Shown piece after piece: positions 35,831 to 47,196 of a stretch of DNA of 64,000 nt (within the stretch, counting starts at the first letter, position 1; each line of letters opens with the position of its first letter). The position numbers were made by a program, and so were the translations under genes. A model generated the notes under the pieces. That model saw nothing but the letters and a program-made list of their open reading frames with translations, ran no database searches and was not told the DNA's origin. The stretch is from Ignavibacteria bacterium (GTDB lineage: Bacteria; Bacteroidota; Ignavibacteria; SZUA-365): NCBI GenBank assembly GCA_016720835.1, contig JADKJW010000014.1, positions 1 through 64,000 of the forward strand, written 5' to 3'.

Positions 35831-35998
35831 GGAAGGTGCTCCTTGTCCGGCGGTGATACGCGAAGGTAATGACATTGGCGGTCAGAAGTGATGAATTCCG
35901 CGTTGGGCGGCTCTTTCGCCGTTTCGGGAGCACACATCCAAAACGCGGAGGGGCGGGCAAGTTACAGGGTGAAGGCGCGTAATGACTGAAAATAGCAC

Positions 35999-36029
35999 TT
36001 GACAAACGCGATGCGGCTGCGTACATTTG
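35999..36029 (+). promoter_or_regulatory. Promoter of the DUF72 gene
   Basis: CACTTGACAAA with TTG at 35999-36001, 20-nt spacer, TACATTTG at 36022-36029. This matches both the Bacteroidota geometry and a sigma-70-like TTGACA-N17-TACATT. The same CACTTGACAAA stands at 39453 in the lacI-type promoter. Confidence 0.75.
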
Positions 36030-36048
36030 GTTAGACATTAATCTAACC
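36029..36048. promoter_or_regulatory. Operator-like inverted repeat before the DUF72 gene
   Basis: GGTTAGA-N6-TCTAACC, perfect 7-bp arms, placed from the end of the -7 element across the likely transcription start and ending 10 nt before the start codon. A bound regulator here would block initiation. The regulator is not identified. Confidence 0.55.
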
Positions 36049-36058
36049 ACGCAGCGTC

Positions 36059-36922
36059 ATGTACCAACCGTCATTGTTTATCGAGCAGGAGGCCCGGCTG
36101 ATTCCCCCGCGCAGCATCTGGAAGCTGGCGAAGCGGGGCATTTTCCTCGGGACGAGCGGCTACTCGTACGAGGACTGGGTGGGGCCGTTCTACCAGCCGG
36201 GCACGAAGAAGCCGCAGATGCTGGACTACTACCAGCAGTTCTTCCCGGCGGTGGAGCTGAACTACACGTATTACGCGATGCCGCGGCCGAGCACGCTGTT
36301 CCAGATCCGCAACCGGGCGCCGTACGCGAAGTTCAGCGTGAAGGCGCACCAATCCATCACGCACGAGCGGCGCGCGATACGGCAGGACTGGCAGCAGTTC
36401 GCCGACGCGCTCGTGGTGCTGGCCGACACCGACCAGCTCGCCTCGGTGCTGTTCCAGTTCCCCTCGAGCTTCAAGTGCTCGCACGAGAACTTCCTGTACC
36501 TCGACGCGATCTGCGAGTTCTTCGAGTCGCAGCGCATCGTGCTCGAGCTGCGGCACGCGAGCTGGCACAACGACACGACCTACGAATACGCGCGGCAGCG
36601 GCGCGTCGCGCTCTGTTCGGTGGACGCCCCGCATCTCCCCGGACTCACGCACAACGTGCTGTACCCTTCGCGCAAACTCTCATACTACCGGCTGCACGGC
36701 CGCAACGCCCGGAACTGGTTCACCGGGGACAACGTCACACGCTACGATTACACGTACACGGAGCAGGAAATCGATGAACTCGTCCGCAACATTCTCATAC
36801 TCGCCGACTATTCTGAGCAGGTCTGCGTTTTCGGCAACAATCATCCACGCGCCCAGGCAATCGAGACCGTTATCGCGCTGGCTCACGCACTTGACAATGC
36901 GCCTGCGCTGGCTGCGCTTTGA
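36059..36922 (+). CDS. DUF72 (YecE-like) TIM-barrel protein
   Basis: A 287-aa DUF72-family protein. The family N-terminus GTSGYSYEDWVGPFYQPGT (about residue 31) and later blocks (LNYTYYAMPRPSTLFQIRNR, FSVKAHQSITHERR, VLFQFPSSFKCSHENFLYL, VLELRHASWHN, YYRLHGRNARNWFTG) are all present. The fold is a TIM barrel with conserved acidic and aromatic residues; function in this and other bacteria is unknown. The ATG at 36059 follows a good promoter and an inverted repeat directly, so the leader is very short. Some members have Fe-S binding Cys near the end; none is visible here. Isolated gene. Confidence 0.92.
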   Translation: MYQPSLFIEQEARLIPPRSIWKLAKRGIFLGTSGYSYEDWVGPFYQPGTKKPQMLDYYQQFFPAVELNYTYYAMPRPSTLFQIRNRAPYAKFSVKAHQSITHERRAIRQDWQQFADALVVLADTDQLASVLFQFPSSFKCSHENFLYLDAICEFFESQRIVLELRHASWHNDTTYEYARQRRVALCSVDAPHLPGLTHNVLYPSRKLSYYRLHGRNARNWFTGDNVTRYDYTYTEQEIDELVRNILILADYSEQVCVFGNNHPRAQAIETVIALAHALDNAPALAAL

Positions 36923-37615
36923 CCTCCACAGGACCCGGAGGCGGGTGGAGCGGGTTCAATAATAACATGTGCTGTTGGCGGCATGTCGTTTGTTCGCAAC
37001 GCATTGCGCCTTCCTGTTTCGTGTTGGCCGCTGCCCCAGGGCTCACGCCCTGGGTCGGGGAATGCCGCCCGCTTCGCGGGCTCGCCGTGGTGTGTGGCTT
37101 GCCGCTGCCCCATGGCTGACGCCATGGGTCGGGAATGCCGCCCGCTTCGCGGGCTCGCCGTGGTGTGGGGCTTGCCGCTGCCCCCAGGGCTCACGCCCTG
37201 GGTCGGGGAATGCCGCCCGCTTCGCGGGCTCGCCGTGGTGTGTGGCTTGCCGCTGCCCCATGGCTGACGCCATGGGTCGGGGAATGCCGCCCGCTTCGCG
37301 GGCTCGCCGTGGTGTGTGGCTTGCCGCTGCCCCAGGGCTCACGCCCTGGGTCGGGGAATGCCGCCCGCTTCGCGGGCTCGCCGTGGTGTGTGGCTTGCCG
37401 CTGCCCCAGGACTCACGCCCTGGGTCGGGGAATGCCGCCCGCTTCGCGGGCTCGCCGTGCTGTGTGGCTTGCCGCTGCCCCAGGGCTCACGCCATGGGTC
37501 GGGGAATGCCGCCCGCTTCGCGGGCTCGCCGTGGTGTGTGGCTTGCCGCTGCCCCAAGGCTGACGCCCTGGGTCGGGGAATGCCGCCCGCTTCGCGGGCT
37601 CACCCGCGTTGCGTG
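36923..37615. repeat. Eight-copy 74-bp tandem repeat with hairpins
   Basis: Units begin at 37027, 37101, 37174, 37249, 37323, 37397, 37471 and 37545; before 37027 is 100 bp of unremarkable sequence. Each unit has hairpin 1, CCCAGGGC-TCAC-GCCCTGGG, and hairpin 2, GCCCGC-TTC-GCGGGC. In units 2 and 4, hairpin 1 is CCCATGGC-TGAC-GCCATGGG: both sides changed, pairing kept. Units 6, 7 and 8 carry one-sided changes. Frames across the array are repeat artefacts, not genes. It lies between convergent genes and may also serve as a transcription barrier. Confidence 0.95.
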
Positions 37616-39181
<1,566 letters not shown>

Positions 39182-39234
39182 ATAGTTGATAAAAATAGCG
39201 GAAAGTTCGCGAGCAAGCAAGCGGGCGCGCGTGC

Positions 39235-39269
39235 GTGACGTATGATGTGTGATGAGTGATGCGAAATGT
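39235..39269. repeat. Heptamer tandem repeat upstream of the helicase
   Basis: Five in-phase 7-bp units GTGACGT, ATGATGT, GTGATGA, GTGATGC, GAAATGT. Same period as the repeats at 19937 and 57295. Confidence 0.5.
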
Positions 39270-39455
39270 TTTAAATCTTCACATGAGCACGAATCCTCTC
39301 CCCGTGAAATGCTTCCAGAGGGTGTGAAGAAGTGGCACAGGTAACCCGTTACAAATCAATGTAATTCGTGTCCGATTTCAACGAAGACTTGAGAGAAGAT
39401 ACCGTGTAACCTATTGCAAGGTAAAGTGTTAAGGGAAAATAATCCCTGCTTTCAC

Positions 39456-39486
39456 TTGACAAATGAAAATTTTCCACCTAGATTGG
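39456..39486 (+). promoter_or_regulatory. Promoter of the LacI-type regulator and uptake locus
   Basis: TTGACA at 39456-39461 and TAGATTGG at 39479-39486, i.e. TTG-N20-TAnnTT(T/G)G, also readable as sigma-70-like with 17-bp spacing. The preceding CACTTGACAAA is identical to that of the DUF72 promoter. Confidence 0.65.
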
Positions 39487-39497
39487 AAACGCTTCCA
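39484..39497. promoter_or_regulatory. LacI-family operator
   Basis: TGGAAACGCTTCCA: near-perfect palindrome with the central CG step typical of LacI-family sites. It overlaps the -7 element and the likely transcription start, so binding would repress. Autoregulation by the downstream LacI-type gene is the simplest reading. Confidence 0.75.
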
Positions 39498-39557
39498 TAC
39501 ATTTTGGCGTTATACGCGAAAGCCCATCAAGAACGTGCCCAACAAGGAACACATGAA

Positions 39558-40622
39558 TTGAGCGTTACCATTTACGACATTGCCAAGAAGGCGAAGGTCG
39601 GAGTCGGCACTGTATCGCGCGTTCTGAACAACCACCCGTCCGTGAGTCCGGAGACCCGGGCGCACGTGCTGGGGATCGCGCAGCAGCTGGACTACCGGCC
39701 CAACGCTTCCGCGCAACGGCTCGCGCGCAAGAAAAGCCGCACCATCACCGTGATCATGCCGTACATCACGAATTATTTTTTCGTCGAGATGCTGCGCGGC
39801 ATCCAGGATACGCTGTTCAAGCACGACTACGATCTCCTGCTCTACGGAGTGAATCATCCGAAACAGATCGAGGCGTATCTGCACCGGTCGCTGCGCGTGG
39901 GGCATGCCGACGGCATCCTTCTCGCGTCGCTCGATCTCCCGCCGGAATACTCGAAGGCGAAGCTGCGCGACAACTTCCCGCTCATCCTGATCGACAGGAA
40001 GAACGAGCATTTCGATTCCATCTCCGTGGAGAACATTTCCGGAGCGCGCATCGCGACGGAGCACCTGCTTGCGCTCGGCCACACGCGGCTTGCGATGATC
40101 ACCGGGAACGCGGACACGAGTCCGTCCATCGAGCGCTCCGACGGCTATCGGCAGGCACTCGCCGCAAAGCCCGGGTGCGAAAACGCGGGCATCTTCCATC
40201 CCATCGCCGAATACGTCAATGACGGCTTCAGCAAGGAAGCGGGCTTCGAGGTCATGAGCACCATCCTGGACCTGCCGACCGAGAGAACACCGAGCGCCGT
40301 GTTCGTGGCCAGCGACATCCAGGCGATCGGCGCCATCCACGCGATGCAGGAGCGCGGTCTCAGTTGTCCCACCGACATGTCCATCGTGAGCTTCGACGAT
40401 ATCGAACTCGCGCAATATTACGGTCTGACGACCATGCATCAGCCGATCGCCACGATGGGCGCGCTCGCGACGGAGCGCCTCTTCGAGCGCCTCGACGCGC
40501 CGAATCTCGATCCCGTGCACAAGACCTTCACCCCGGAATTGATTCACCGACACACGACCGCCGTCGCCTCCCTCGGCGACGCGACCGTACCCCATGCTCA
40601 CCCACACCCAGCAATCGCGTGA
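39558..40622 (+). CDS. LacI-family transcriptional regulator
   Basis: A 354-aa repressor. HTH TIYDIAKKAKVGVGTVSRVLN and hinge region (NASAQRLARKKSRTITVIMP) are followed by a periplasmic-binding-protein-like effector domain (LILIDRKNEHFDSISVENISGA ... PSAVFVASDIQAIGAIHAMQERG ... MSIVSFDDIELAQYYGLTTM). No ATG lies near the HTH: a TTG at 39558 with AAGGAAC 8 nt upstream is used. The 48 codons further up are leader, within promoter and operator. Stop is 4 nt before the TonB receptor start, so it belongs to the uptake locus; a sugar effector is expected, likely an alpha-glucan. Confidence 0.92.
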   Translation: MSVTIYDIAKKAKVGVGTVSRVLNNHPSVSPETRAHVLGIAQQLDYRPNASAQRLARKKSRTITVIMPYITNYFFVEMLRGIQDTLFKHDYDLLLYGVNHPKQIEAYLHRSLRVGHADGILLASLDLPPEYSKAKLRDNFPLILIDRKNEHFDSISVENISGARIATEHLLALGHTRLAMITGNADTSPSIERSDGYRQALAAKPGCENAGIFHPIAEYVNDGFSKEAGFEVMSTILDLPTERTPSAVFVASDIQAIGAIHAMQERGLSCPTDMSIVSFDDIELAQYYGLTTMHQPIATMGALATERLFERLDAPNLDPVHKTFTPELIHRHTTAVASLGDATVPHAHPHPAIA

Positions 40623-40626
40623 CCGT

Positions 40627-43396
40627 ATGAAGACAGTGCTGCGCCTCCTCCTCATCGCCCTGCCCCTTCTCTCTCTCGCCGCCGTCGCCGGACCCGGAAA
40701 AATCGCGGGCAAAGTCAGCGACGCGAAGACCGGAGAAGGAATACCGGGCGTCAACGTCGTCATCGTCGGCACGTCCATGGGCGCGGCCACCAACATCGAC
40801 GGCGACTACACCATCCTCAACGTGCAGCCGGGCACCTACGAATTGCGCGCTTCGGCGATCGGCTATTCCCCGGTCACGGTGAAGAACGTGAAGGTCAACA
40901 TCGACCTCACCACGCGGACGAACATCCCCATCGGACAGTCCATGGTGGAACTCAAGGACGAGGTGGTCATCACGGCCACGCGTCCCGCGGTGCAGAAGGA
41001 TCTCACCGCGAGTACCGCGGTGATCGGCGCCGACGAGATCGACGCGCTGCCCGTCACCGAAGTCTCCGAAGTGCTGAGCCTGCAGGCCGGGTACGTGGAC
41101 GGGCATCTCCGCGGCGGCCGTTCGGGCGAGATCTCGTACTGGATAGACGGCGTGCCCGTCACCGACGTGTACGACGGCGGTATGGTGGTGGAGGTCAACA
41201 AGAACCAGGTGCAGGAACTGCAGATGGTGAGCGGCGCCTTCAACGCGGAGTACGGTCAGGCCCTCTCCGGGATCGTGAACATCGCCACGAAGGACGGCGA
41301 CAACCGCTTCCGCGGGAGCATCGGCACCTACGTCGGCGACTACGTGACCGGCAACACCGGCGTGTTTCGCGGGACGCAGACGGTCAATCCTCTCGGCATC
41401 GCGAACATCGACGGCAGTCTCAGCGGCCCGGTGATCGGCGACCGCATCTTCTTCGTGCTGAACGGCCGCTTCAACAAGTTCGACGGGTGGCTGCGCGGAG
41501 TCAACCGCTTCACGCCCTCGAACATCGCGTACACCGACAGCGCGGGGACCTTCATCATGAACCGCGACGGCGCCTCGGGTCTGGGTGACGGCAAGACGGT
41601 GGCCATGAACAACAGCGAGAAGATCTACGGGCAGGCGAAGCTGTCCTTCCGCGTGTTCGAAGGCGTGAAATTCTGGTACCAGTACATCCACGACGACGTC
41701 ACCTACCAGGACTACAACCCGTTCTTCGTGTTCAATCCGGGCGGCAATCCTACGAATCACCGCATCGGCCAGACGCATCTCGCGCAGGCCACGCATGTGC
41801 TGTCGAACAGCACCTTCTACACCGTCGGCTTCTCGCTCTTCAAGAAGGATTTCCGGCGTTCGGTGTATGACGACAAGAACGACCGGCGCTACGTGCATCC
41901 GAATCTGCTCGAGCAGGTGACCCCATACAGTTTCTCCACGGGCGGCGTGGACATGGGATACTTCAACCGCACGACGACGACGATGTCGGTGAAGGCGGAC
42001 TTCACGAGCCAGTTCACGCAGCAGCATCTGATCAAGGGCGGCGTGCAGGTGAGCGCGCACGACCTGTACTTCAACAACATCACGCTGCGCCCGGTCGAAG
42101 CGCAGACCGAGATCAATCTCGCGACCGACTCTCCCTTCATCGCGACGCGCATCCTCGACGTGAGCACCATCTACCACGACACCTACACCCGGAGACCGCA
42201 GGAATACTCCGCATACCTGCAGGACAAGATCGAGCTCGACAATCTGATCATCAACGTCGGCGTGCGCTTCGACTACTTCTCGCCCGACGGCAGCATCCTC
42301 GCCGATCCCACCGACCCGAGCATCTACAATCCGATCAAGCCGTCGAACCGTTTCCACGACGCGAACGGAAACGGCGTGCAGGACGCGGGTGAATCGGCCG
42401 TGTCTCATGGAGCGGGAGGCGTACTGGTACACGAAAGCGACGGACAAGTCGCAGTTCAGCCCGCGCTTCGGCGCCGCCTTCCCCATCACCGACCGCGGCG
42501 TGCTGCACTTTTCCTACGGACATTTCTTCCAGATTCCGCGCTTCGAACTGCTCTACACCAATCCGTTCTTCAAGCTCGGCTCGGGCACCGGCAACCAGGG
42601 AACCGTCGGCAATGCCGATTTGAAACCGGAAAAAACCATCAACGCCGAGATCGGCCTGCAGCAGCAGCTCACGGAGGACATCTCCGCCGACCTGACCGCC
42701 TACATCCGCGACACGCGCGATCTGGCCGGTACGCGCGCGGACCAGATCACGATCTTCGGCGGCTCGGCCACGTATTCCCGCATCGTGAACAGCGATTTCG
42801 CCTTCACGCGCGGGATCGTCCTGTCGTTGTCCAAGCGTTTCATCGGCGGTCTCGCCGCGTCGCTCGACTACACCTTCCAGATCGTGCGCGGCACGGCTTC
42901 CGATCCCTACGCGGCGCAGCAGGCCGCCGCGCGCGGCGATCGTCCCGAGGTGCAGCTCACCGCGCTGAGCTGGGACCAGCGCCACACGATCAACGGCACG
43001 GTGTCGTACAACGGCCCGTCGTACGGCGGCAGTCTGATCGCGCAGTACGGCAGCGGGCAGCCCTACACGCCGCGCCGCACGGACGACATCACCTCGCTGA
43101 TCATCAACAGCCAGGTGAAGCCGAGCGTCCTCAACATGGACGTGCGGCTCTACAAGAATTTCTCGCTCGGATTCACGACGCTCAACCTCTTCCTGCGCGT
43201 GTACAACATCTTTGACGTGCTGAACGAGGAGAACGTGTTCGACGACACGGGCCGCGCGGGTTACACGACCGACCTCGCGCGCATCAAGCAGCAGAACACC
43301 CCCACGTACGTGAACTCCATCGAGGACTGGTTCCTCGCACCCACGAACTACTCCGAGCCGCGCCGTTTTGAAATCGGCGCGACCTTCGACTTTTAA
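40627..43396 (+). CDS. TonB-dependent outer-membrane receptor, interrupted by a frameshift
   Basis: About 922 codons in total. Signal peptide (LLLIALPLLSLAAVAGPG), carboxypeptidase-regulatory-like domain (residues 25-100), plug (VVITATRPAVQKDL ... DEIDALPVTEVSEVLSL) and a 22-strand-type barrel ending in FEIGATFDF. The frame breaks between about 42389 and 42407: residues up to DANGNGVQDAGES are in one frame, and MEREAYWYTKATDKSQFSPR onward to 43396 in the next (+1). The first frame otherwise runs to a stop at 43215 with non-protein-like sequence. A one-base insertion (or two-base loss) explains this; assembly error and real inactivation are both possible. Gene follows the LacI regulator by 4 nt. 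Ligand inferred as an oligosaccharide. Confidence 0.85.
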
Positions 43397-43413
43397 CCGC
43401 GGAGCACAGAGAC

Positions 43414-46400
43414 ATGACGACACGACACGGAATCGCGATCCTGCTGCTGGCAGTGCTTGCCGGGGCGTCCCTGCACGCGCAGAGCGGCCGCGAATACAGG
43501 CGCTCGAATGTGATGGCCGGAAACCGCGTGAAGACGGTGTTCGGCAACTGGGGCGTCATCGGACAGCCCGGGACCGGCGGCCCGCGCGGCGCATGGATCT
43601 ACGACAACAACGGGTATCTCGGCGATGTGAGCCCCTTCGTCGGCGCCGAAGCGACCGCGAACGGGAAGGTGTTCCACAGCGTGGTGACGGCGCCGGTGGA
43701 TCATCCCACGAAGCGCCGGGACGAGGCGCCTTCGGGCAAGGCCTGGACCTTCGAGCCCGTCGCGGGATATCTGAACACCACACAGCAGGGCGTGGCGCTG
43801 TACACGAACGCGAAGACGTGGCCGCCGTTCTGGCCCGACAAGCTGCAGGACGCGACCGATCCCGGATGGCGGAATTCGTGGAACGGGTACTTCGGCAAGA
43901 CCTCGAGCGCGGACGAAGAGACCTTCTACGTCATGGACGACAACAACGACGAGCGCTTCAACGCCGCGAACAACAACGGACTCGGCGTGGCCTTCAAGCC
44001 CGACTCGCGCAATCCCGCCAGGAACGGTCTCGGCCTCGAGATGCAGGTGCGCGCCATGCAGTGGGCCCAGTTCCTCGCGCAGGACAACGTCTTCTGGCTC
44101 TATGAAATCAAGAACACGGGCACGACGGATTACACGCGCACCGTGTTCGGCATGCTCGTCGGAACCTACGTGGGCGTGTCGGGCAACGACAATACGCCGC
44201 AGGAATACGACGACGATTTTTCGCTCTTCGACATCAACCAGAACCTCACCTACACGGGCGACTATCCCGACAACAACGGGCGCAACCCGAGCTGGATCGG
44301 CCCCGTCGGCCTGGTCGGGTACGCCTTTCTCGAGAGTCCGGGCAATCCCTTCGACGGCATCGACAACGACAACGACGCAGGATTTGCCGCGGCCTCTCCG
44401 TTCTTCGACGAGCGCAGCTTCGACTCCGTGCTCGTGCGCGCCGGCGACAAGCTGGTGCTCATCGACAACAACTACGCGCGGAGCACGATCACGGTGCCCG
44501 GCACGACGAGCACCGTCACGACCCGCGGCGCCGACATCGTCATCGAGCCGGGCGTGACGAAGCTTGCCGAGGGCAACATCATCAAGGACCCCCTCGGCAA
44601 TCCGATCGTGAATCCGAACGCGTACGACGGCATCGACAACAACCTCGACGGCGTGATCGACGAGAACTACTTCCTGCATTACCGGCAGCTCAAGCGCGAC
44701 ACGCAGGGCAATCCGCTGATCGACGTGCTGCGTCCCCTGCGACGCTTCGATTACAAGAACGGCTCCGTCTCCGACCGACTGATCGACGAGCGGCGTGACG
44801 ACCTGATCGACAACGACGGGGACTGGAGCATCGACTACGACGACGTGGGCCGCGACGGCGCGGCGAACACGCGCGATTACGGCGAGGGCGACGGCACGCC
44901 GACGTCGGGGTACGACAGTTTCGGCAACGACACCGGCTTGCCGGGCGAGCCGAACATGGACAAGACCGACGTCGACGAATCCGATCAGATCGGACTGACG
45001 AGCTTCCAGTACTTCGCGCCGGCGGGCGACCTCACGCTGGGCGATGACGAGGACCTGTGGAAGCGCCTCGCCCCGGGTTTCTTCGATGTGCCGAAGTCCA
45101 TCATCAACAACCGGCCCTCGCGCGGCGAAGACGGCGACTTCATCTACGGCTCCGGGTACTTCCCTCTCCGCGCCGGCCTGACCGAGCGTTTCTCGCTCGC
45201 GCTGGTGTACGGCGGCGGCGACGGCGGCTTCGACGCCGATCTCGCCGATCTGACCAAGCATCGCGGTACGGTGCAGAAGATCTACAACAGCAACTACCGC
45301 TTCCCCGTCGCGCCCGACAAACCCACGCTGACGGCCGTTCCGGGCGACAGGAAGGTGACGTTGTACTGGGACCGCAAGTCCGAGCGCTCGTACGATCCCG
45401 TGCTGCGCGAATACACCTTTGAAGGATACAAGCTCTACAAGGCGACCGATCCGAACTTCATCGACGCGGCGAAGGTGACGGATGCCGACGGCATCATCGT
45501 CGGGTACAAGCCCATCGCGCAGTTCGATCTGATCGACAGCGTGCGCGGCTACTTCCGTTCGAGTCCGACGCTCTTCGAGGCCGTCTCCGGCCGTTCTTTC
45601 TTCCTCGGCGACAACAGCGGGCTCGTGCACCAGTTCACCGACGTGGACGTCGAGAACGGGCGCACGTACTACTACGCGCTGGTCGCCTACAGCCGCGGGA
45701 ACGAGAAGATCGACATCTTCCCCGCCGAGAATTCGAAGCGCATACGGTTGACCGCCACGGGCGCGCCCGAACTGGACGTCAACACCGCGATGGCCGTCCC
45801 GAACGCTCCCGTGGCCGGGTACCTCGGACCGCAGAATCTGACATCCGCGACCGCGGTGAAGAGTTTCGCGACCGGCACGCTGCAGTACCAGTCCGTGGAC
45901 GCGCAGCGCCTGGAACCGAACACCTACGAAGTCACCTTCACCGACATCTCGAGCGACGGTCTCGACAACAACGGCAACAGCCGGATCGACGCCGCGGACC
46001 CGTTCGAGGTGCCGCAGATCACGACCACGTACAGCGTGCAGAATCTCACGCAGCAGCGCTTCGTATTCACCGTGAAGGATACGCTGCCCGTCAAGCTGCC
46101 GCACGGCAACCTCCTCGCGTCGAGCATCCTCGTGAAGAACGCGAGCGGCGTGGTCGACGCCTCGAAATACCGCATCGACGCGAGGCGGGGCGACATACGG
46201 CCCGTGTCCGCGGCCAGTCTCAGCGGCGCGTATGAAATCCTGTACACCTATTTCCCGGTGATGCAGAGTCCCTTCATCGCGAACAGCCCGTACACGCCCG
46301 AGGCCCTCGACGCGGACATGTTCGACGGCCTGCAGCTGCGCTTCGGCAACGACTGGCAGGTGCGTCTCGTCGACACGGCCTCGGGCTGGAACACCGGCGC

Positions 46401-47181
46401 GCGGAGCATGCTCTTCACGTTCGCGACGACGAGCATCCTGCTCGCGCCCGGCGACACGCTGCGCGGCGTGCGCTACCCTTCGGACTACGAGATCCGTTTC
46501 TCCGGATCCATCGTCGACACCTCCGCCGCGCTGTACGGCGCCCCGGCGGTGCCGGTGAACTTCACCGTCTTCAACGTGACGGACAACCGGAAGAGCCCGT
46601 TCATTTTCACGGACACCGACGGGAACGGGAAGCTCTCGTCCAACGACGAGTTGTCGCTGTTCGATCTCGCGCGCGACGGCAAGGCGGTGTTCACCTGGAC
46701 GATGAGTTTCGTGAACCGGCAGACGGATCCGCCCGCGCTGGTCTTCGATTTCACCGACGGCGACAAGCTGGTTCTCAAGACGTCGAAGCCGTTCCGCAAC
46801 GGCGACGTGTACCGCTTCGCGCCGTCGCTGCCGAAAGTGGACGCCGCGAAGGAGAAGGACGAGCTGGCGCGCGTGAAGGTGGTGCCGAATCCCTACATCT
46901 CGGCGACCACGCACGAGGCGCCGCTGCCGCCGAACGTGACCACCGGACGGGGCGACCGGAAAATCGACTTCATCCACGTGCCCGCGAAGTCGGTCATCTC
47001 CATCTACACCTCGCGGGGCGACCACGTGATCACGCTGCGGCACGAGAGCGACATCGACGACGGCACCGTGTTGTGGAATCTGAAGACCAAGGAGAATCTG
47101 GACATCGCCTACGGCGTGTACTTCTACGTGCTCGAATCGCCCGCGGGTTCGAAGTCCGGCAAGATCGCGATCATCAAGTAA
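43414..47181 (+). CDS. Large T9SS-type surface protein partner of the TonB/PorV locus
   Basis: A 1255-aa exported protein with signal peptide (AILLLAVLAGASLHAQ). Starts NRVKTVFGNWGVIGQPGTG. It has five or more Asp/Asn-rich calcium-loop-like segments (DGIDNDNDAG, DGIDNNLDGVIDE, DLIDNDGDWSIDYDD, DGLDNNGNSRIDAAD, DTDGNGKLSSNDE). A fibronectin-III-like domain (about residues 630-760: PTLTAVPGDRKVTLYWDRKSE ... GRTYYYALVAYSRG) and a T9SS-like C-terminal domain (VVPNPYISATT ... AYGVYFYVLESP ... SGKIAIIK) follow. No enzyme motif. Co-transcribed with the receptor (18 nt) and the PorV-like gene (16 nt). Its conserved position suggests a structural or ligand-capturing role equivalent to SusD; this is inference. 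Confidence 0.82.
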   Translation: MTTRHGIAILLLAVLAGASLHAQSGREYRRSNVMAGNRVKTVFGNWGVIGQPGTGGPRGAWIYDNNGYLGDVSPFVGAEATANGKVFHSVVTAPVDHPTKRRDEAPSGKAWTFEPVAGYLNTTQQGVALYTNAKTWPPFWPDKLQDATDPGWRNSWNGYFGKTSSADEETFYVMDDNNDERFNAANNNGLGVAFKPDSRNPARNGLGLEMQVRAMQWAQFLAQDNVFWLYEIKNTGTTDYTRTVFGMLVGTYVGVSGNDNTPQEYDDDFSLFDINQNLTYTGDYPDNNGRNPSWIGPVGLVGYAFLESPGNPFDGIDNDNDAGFAAASPFFDERSFDSVLVRAGDKLVLIDNNYARSTITVPGTTSTVTTRGADIVIEPGVTKLAEGNIIKDPLGNPIVNPNAYDGIDNNLDGVIDENYFLHYRQLKRDTQGNPLIDVLRPLRRFDYKNGSVSDRLIDERRDDLIDNDGDWSIDYDDVGRDGAANTRDYGEGDGTPTSGYDSFGNDTGLPGEPNMDKTDVDESDQIGLTSFQYFAPAGDLTLGDDEDLWKRLAPGFFDVPKSIINNRPSRGEDGDFIYGSGYFPLRAGLTERFSLALVYGGGDGGFDADLADLTKHRGTVQKIYNSNYRFPVAPDKPTLTAVPGDRKVTLYWDRKSERSYDPVLREYTFEGYKLYKATDPNFIDAAKVTDADGIIVGYKPIAQFDLIDSVRGYFRSSPTLFEAVSGRSFFLGDNSGLVHQFTDVDVENGRTYYYALVAYSRGNEKIDIFPAENSKRIRLTATGAPELDVNTAMAVPNAPVAGYLGPQNLTSATAVKSFATGTLQYQSVDAQRLEPNTYEVTFTDISSDGLDNNGNSRIDAADPFEVPQITTTYSVQNLTQQRFVFTVKDTLPVKLPHGNLLASSILVKNASGVVDASKYRIDARRGDIRPVSAASLSGAYEILYTYFPVMQSPFIANSPYTPEALDADMFDGLQLRFGNDWQVRLVDTASGWNTGARSMLFTFATTSILLAPGDTLRGVRYPSDYEIRFSGSIVDTSAALYGAPAVPVNFTVFNVTDNRKSPFIFTDTDGNGKLSSNDELSLFDLARDGKAVFTWTMSFVNRQTDPPALVFDFTDGDKLVLKTSKPFRNGDVYRFAPSLPKVDAAKEKDELARVKVVPNPYISATTHEAPLPPNVTTGRGDRKIDFIHVPAKSVISIYTSRGDHVITLRHESDIDDGTVLWNLKTKENLDIAYGVYFYVLESPAGSKSGKIAIIK

Positions 47182-47196
47182 CCCGAGGACACCACG

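Larger units (their letters stand above)
39182..39557. other. Divergent regulatory region before the LacI gene
   Basis: Holds a five-unit heptamer repeat (39235-39269), a promoter (39456-39486), a LacI-type operator (39484-39497) and a TTG start for the regulator. No gene is seen. Confidence 0.55.

Noticed and set aside
37027..37615. CRISPR array
   Set aside because: Units are contiguous at 73-75 bp with no unique spacers, and no cas genes are nearby. It is a simple tandem repeat.
42389..42407. Programmed ribosomal frameshift in the TonB receptor
   Set aside because: No slippery heptamer or stop-codon context. A plain indel is simpler.
43393..47043. 1216-aa minus-strand frame opposite the 1255-aa surface protein
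   Set aside because: Antisense shadow. The plus strand has signal peptide, FN3-like and T9SS features.
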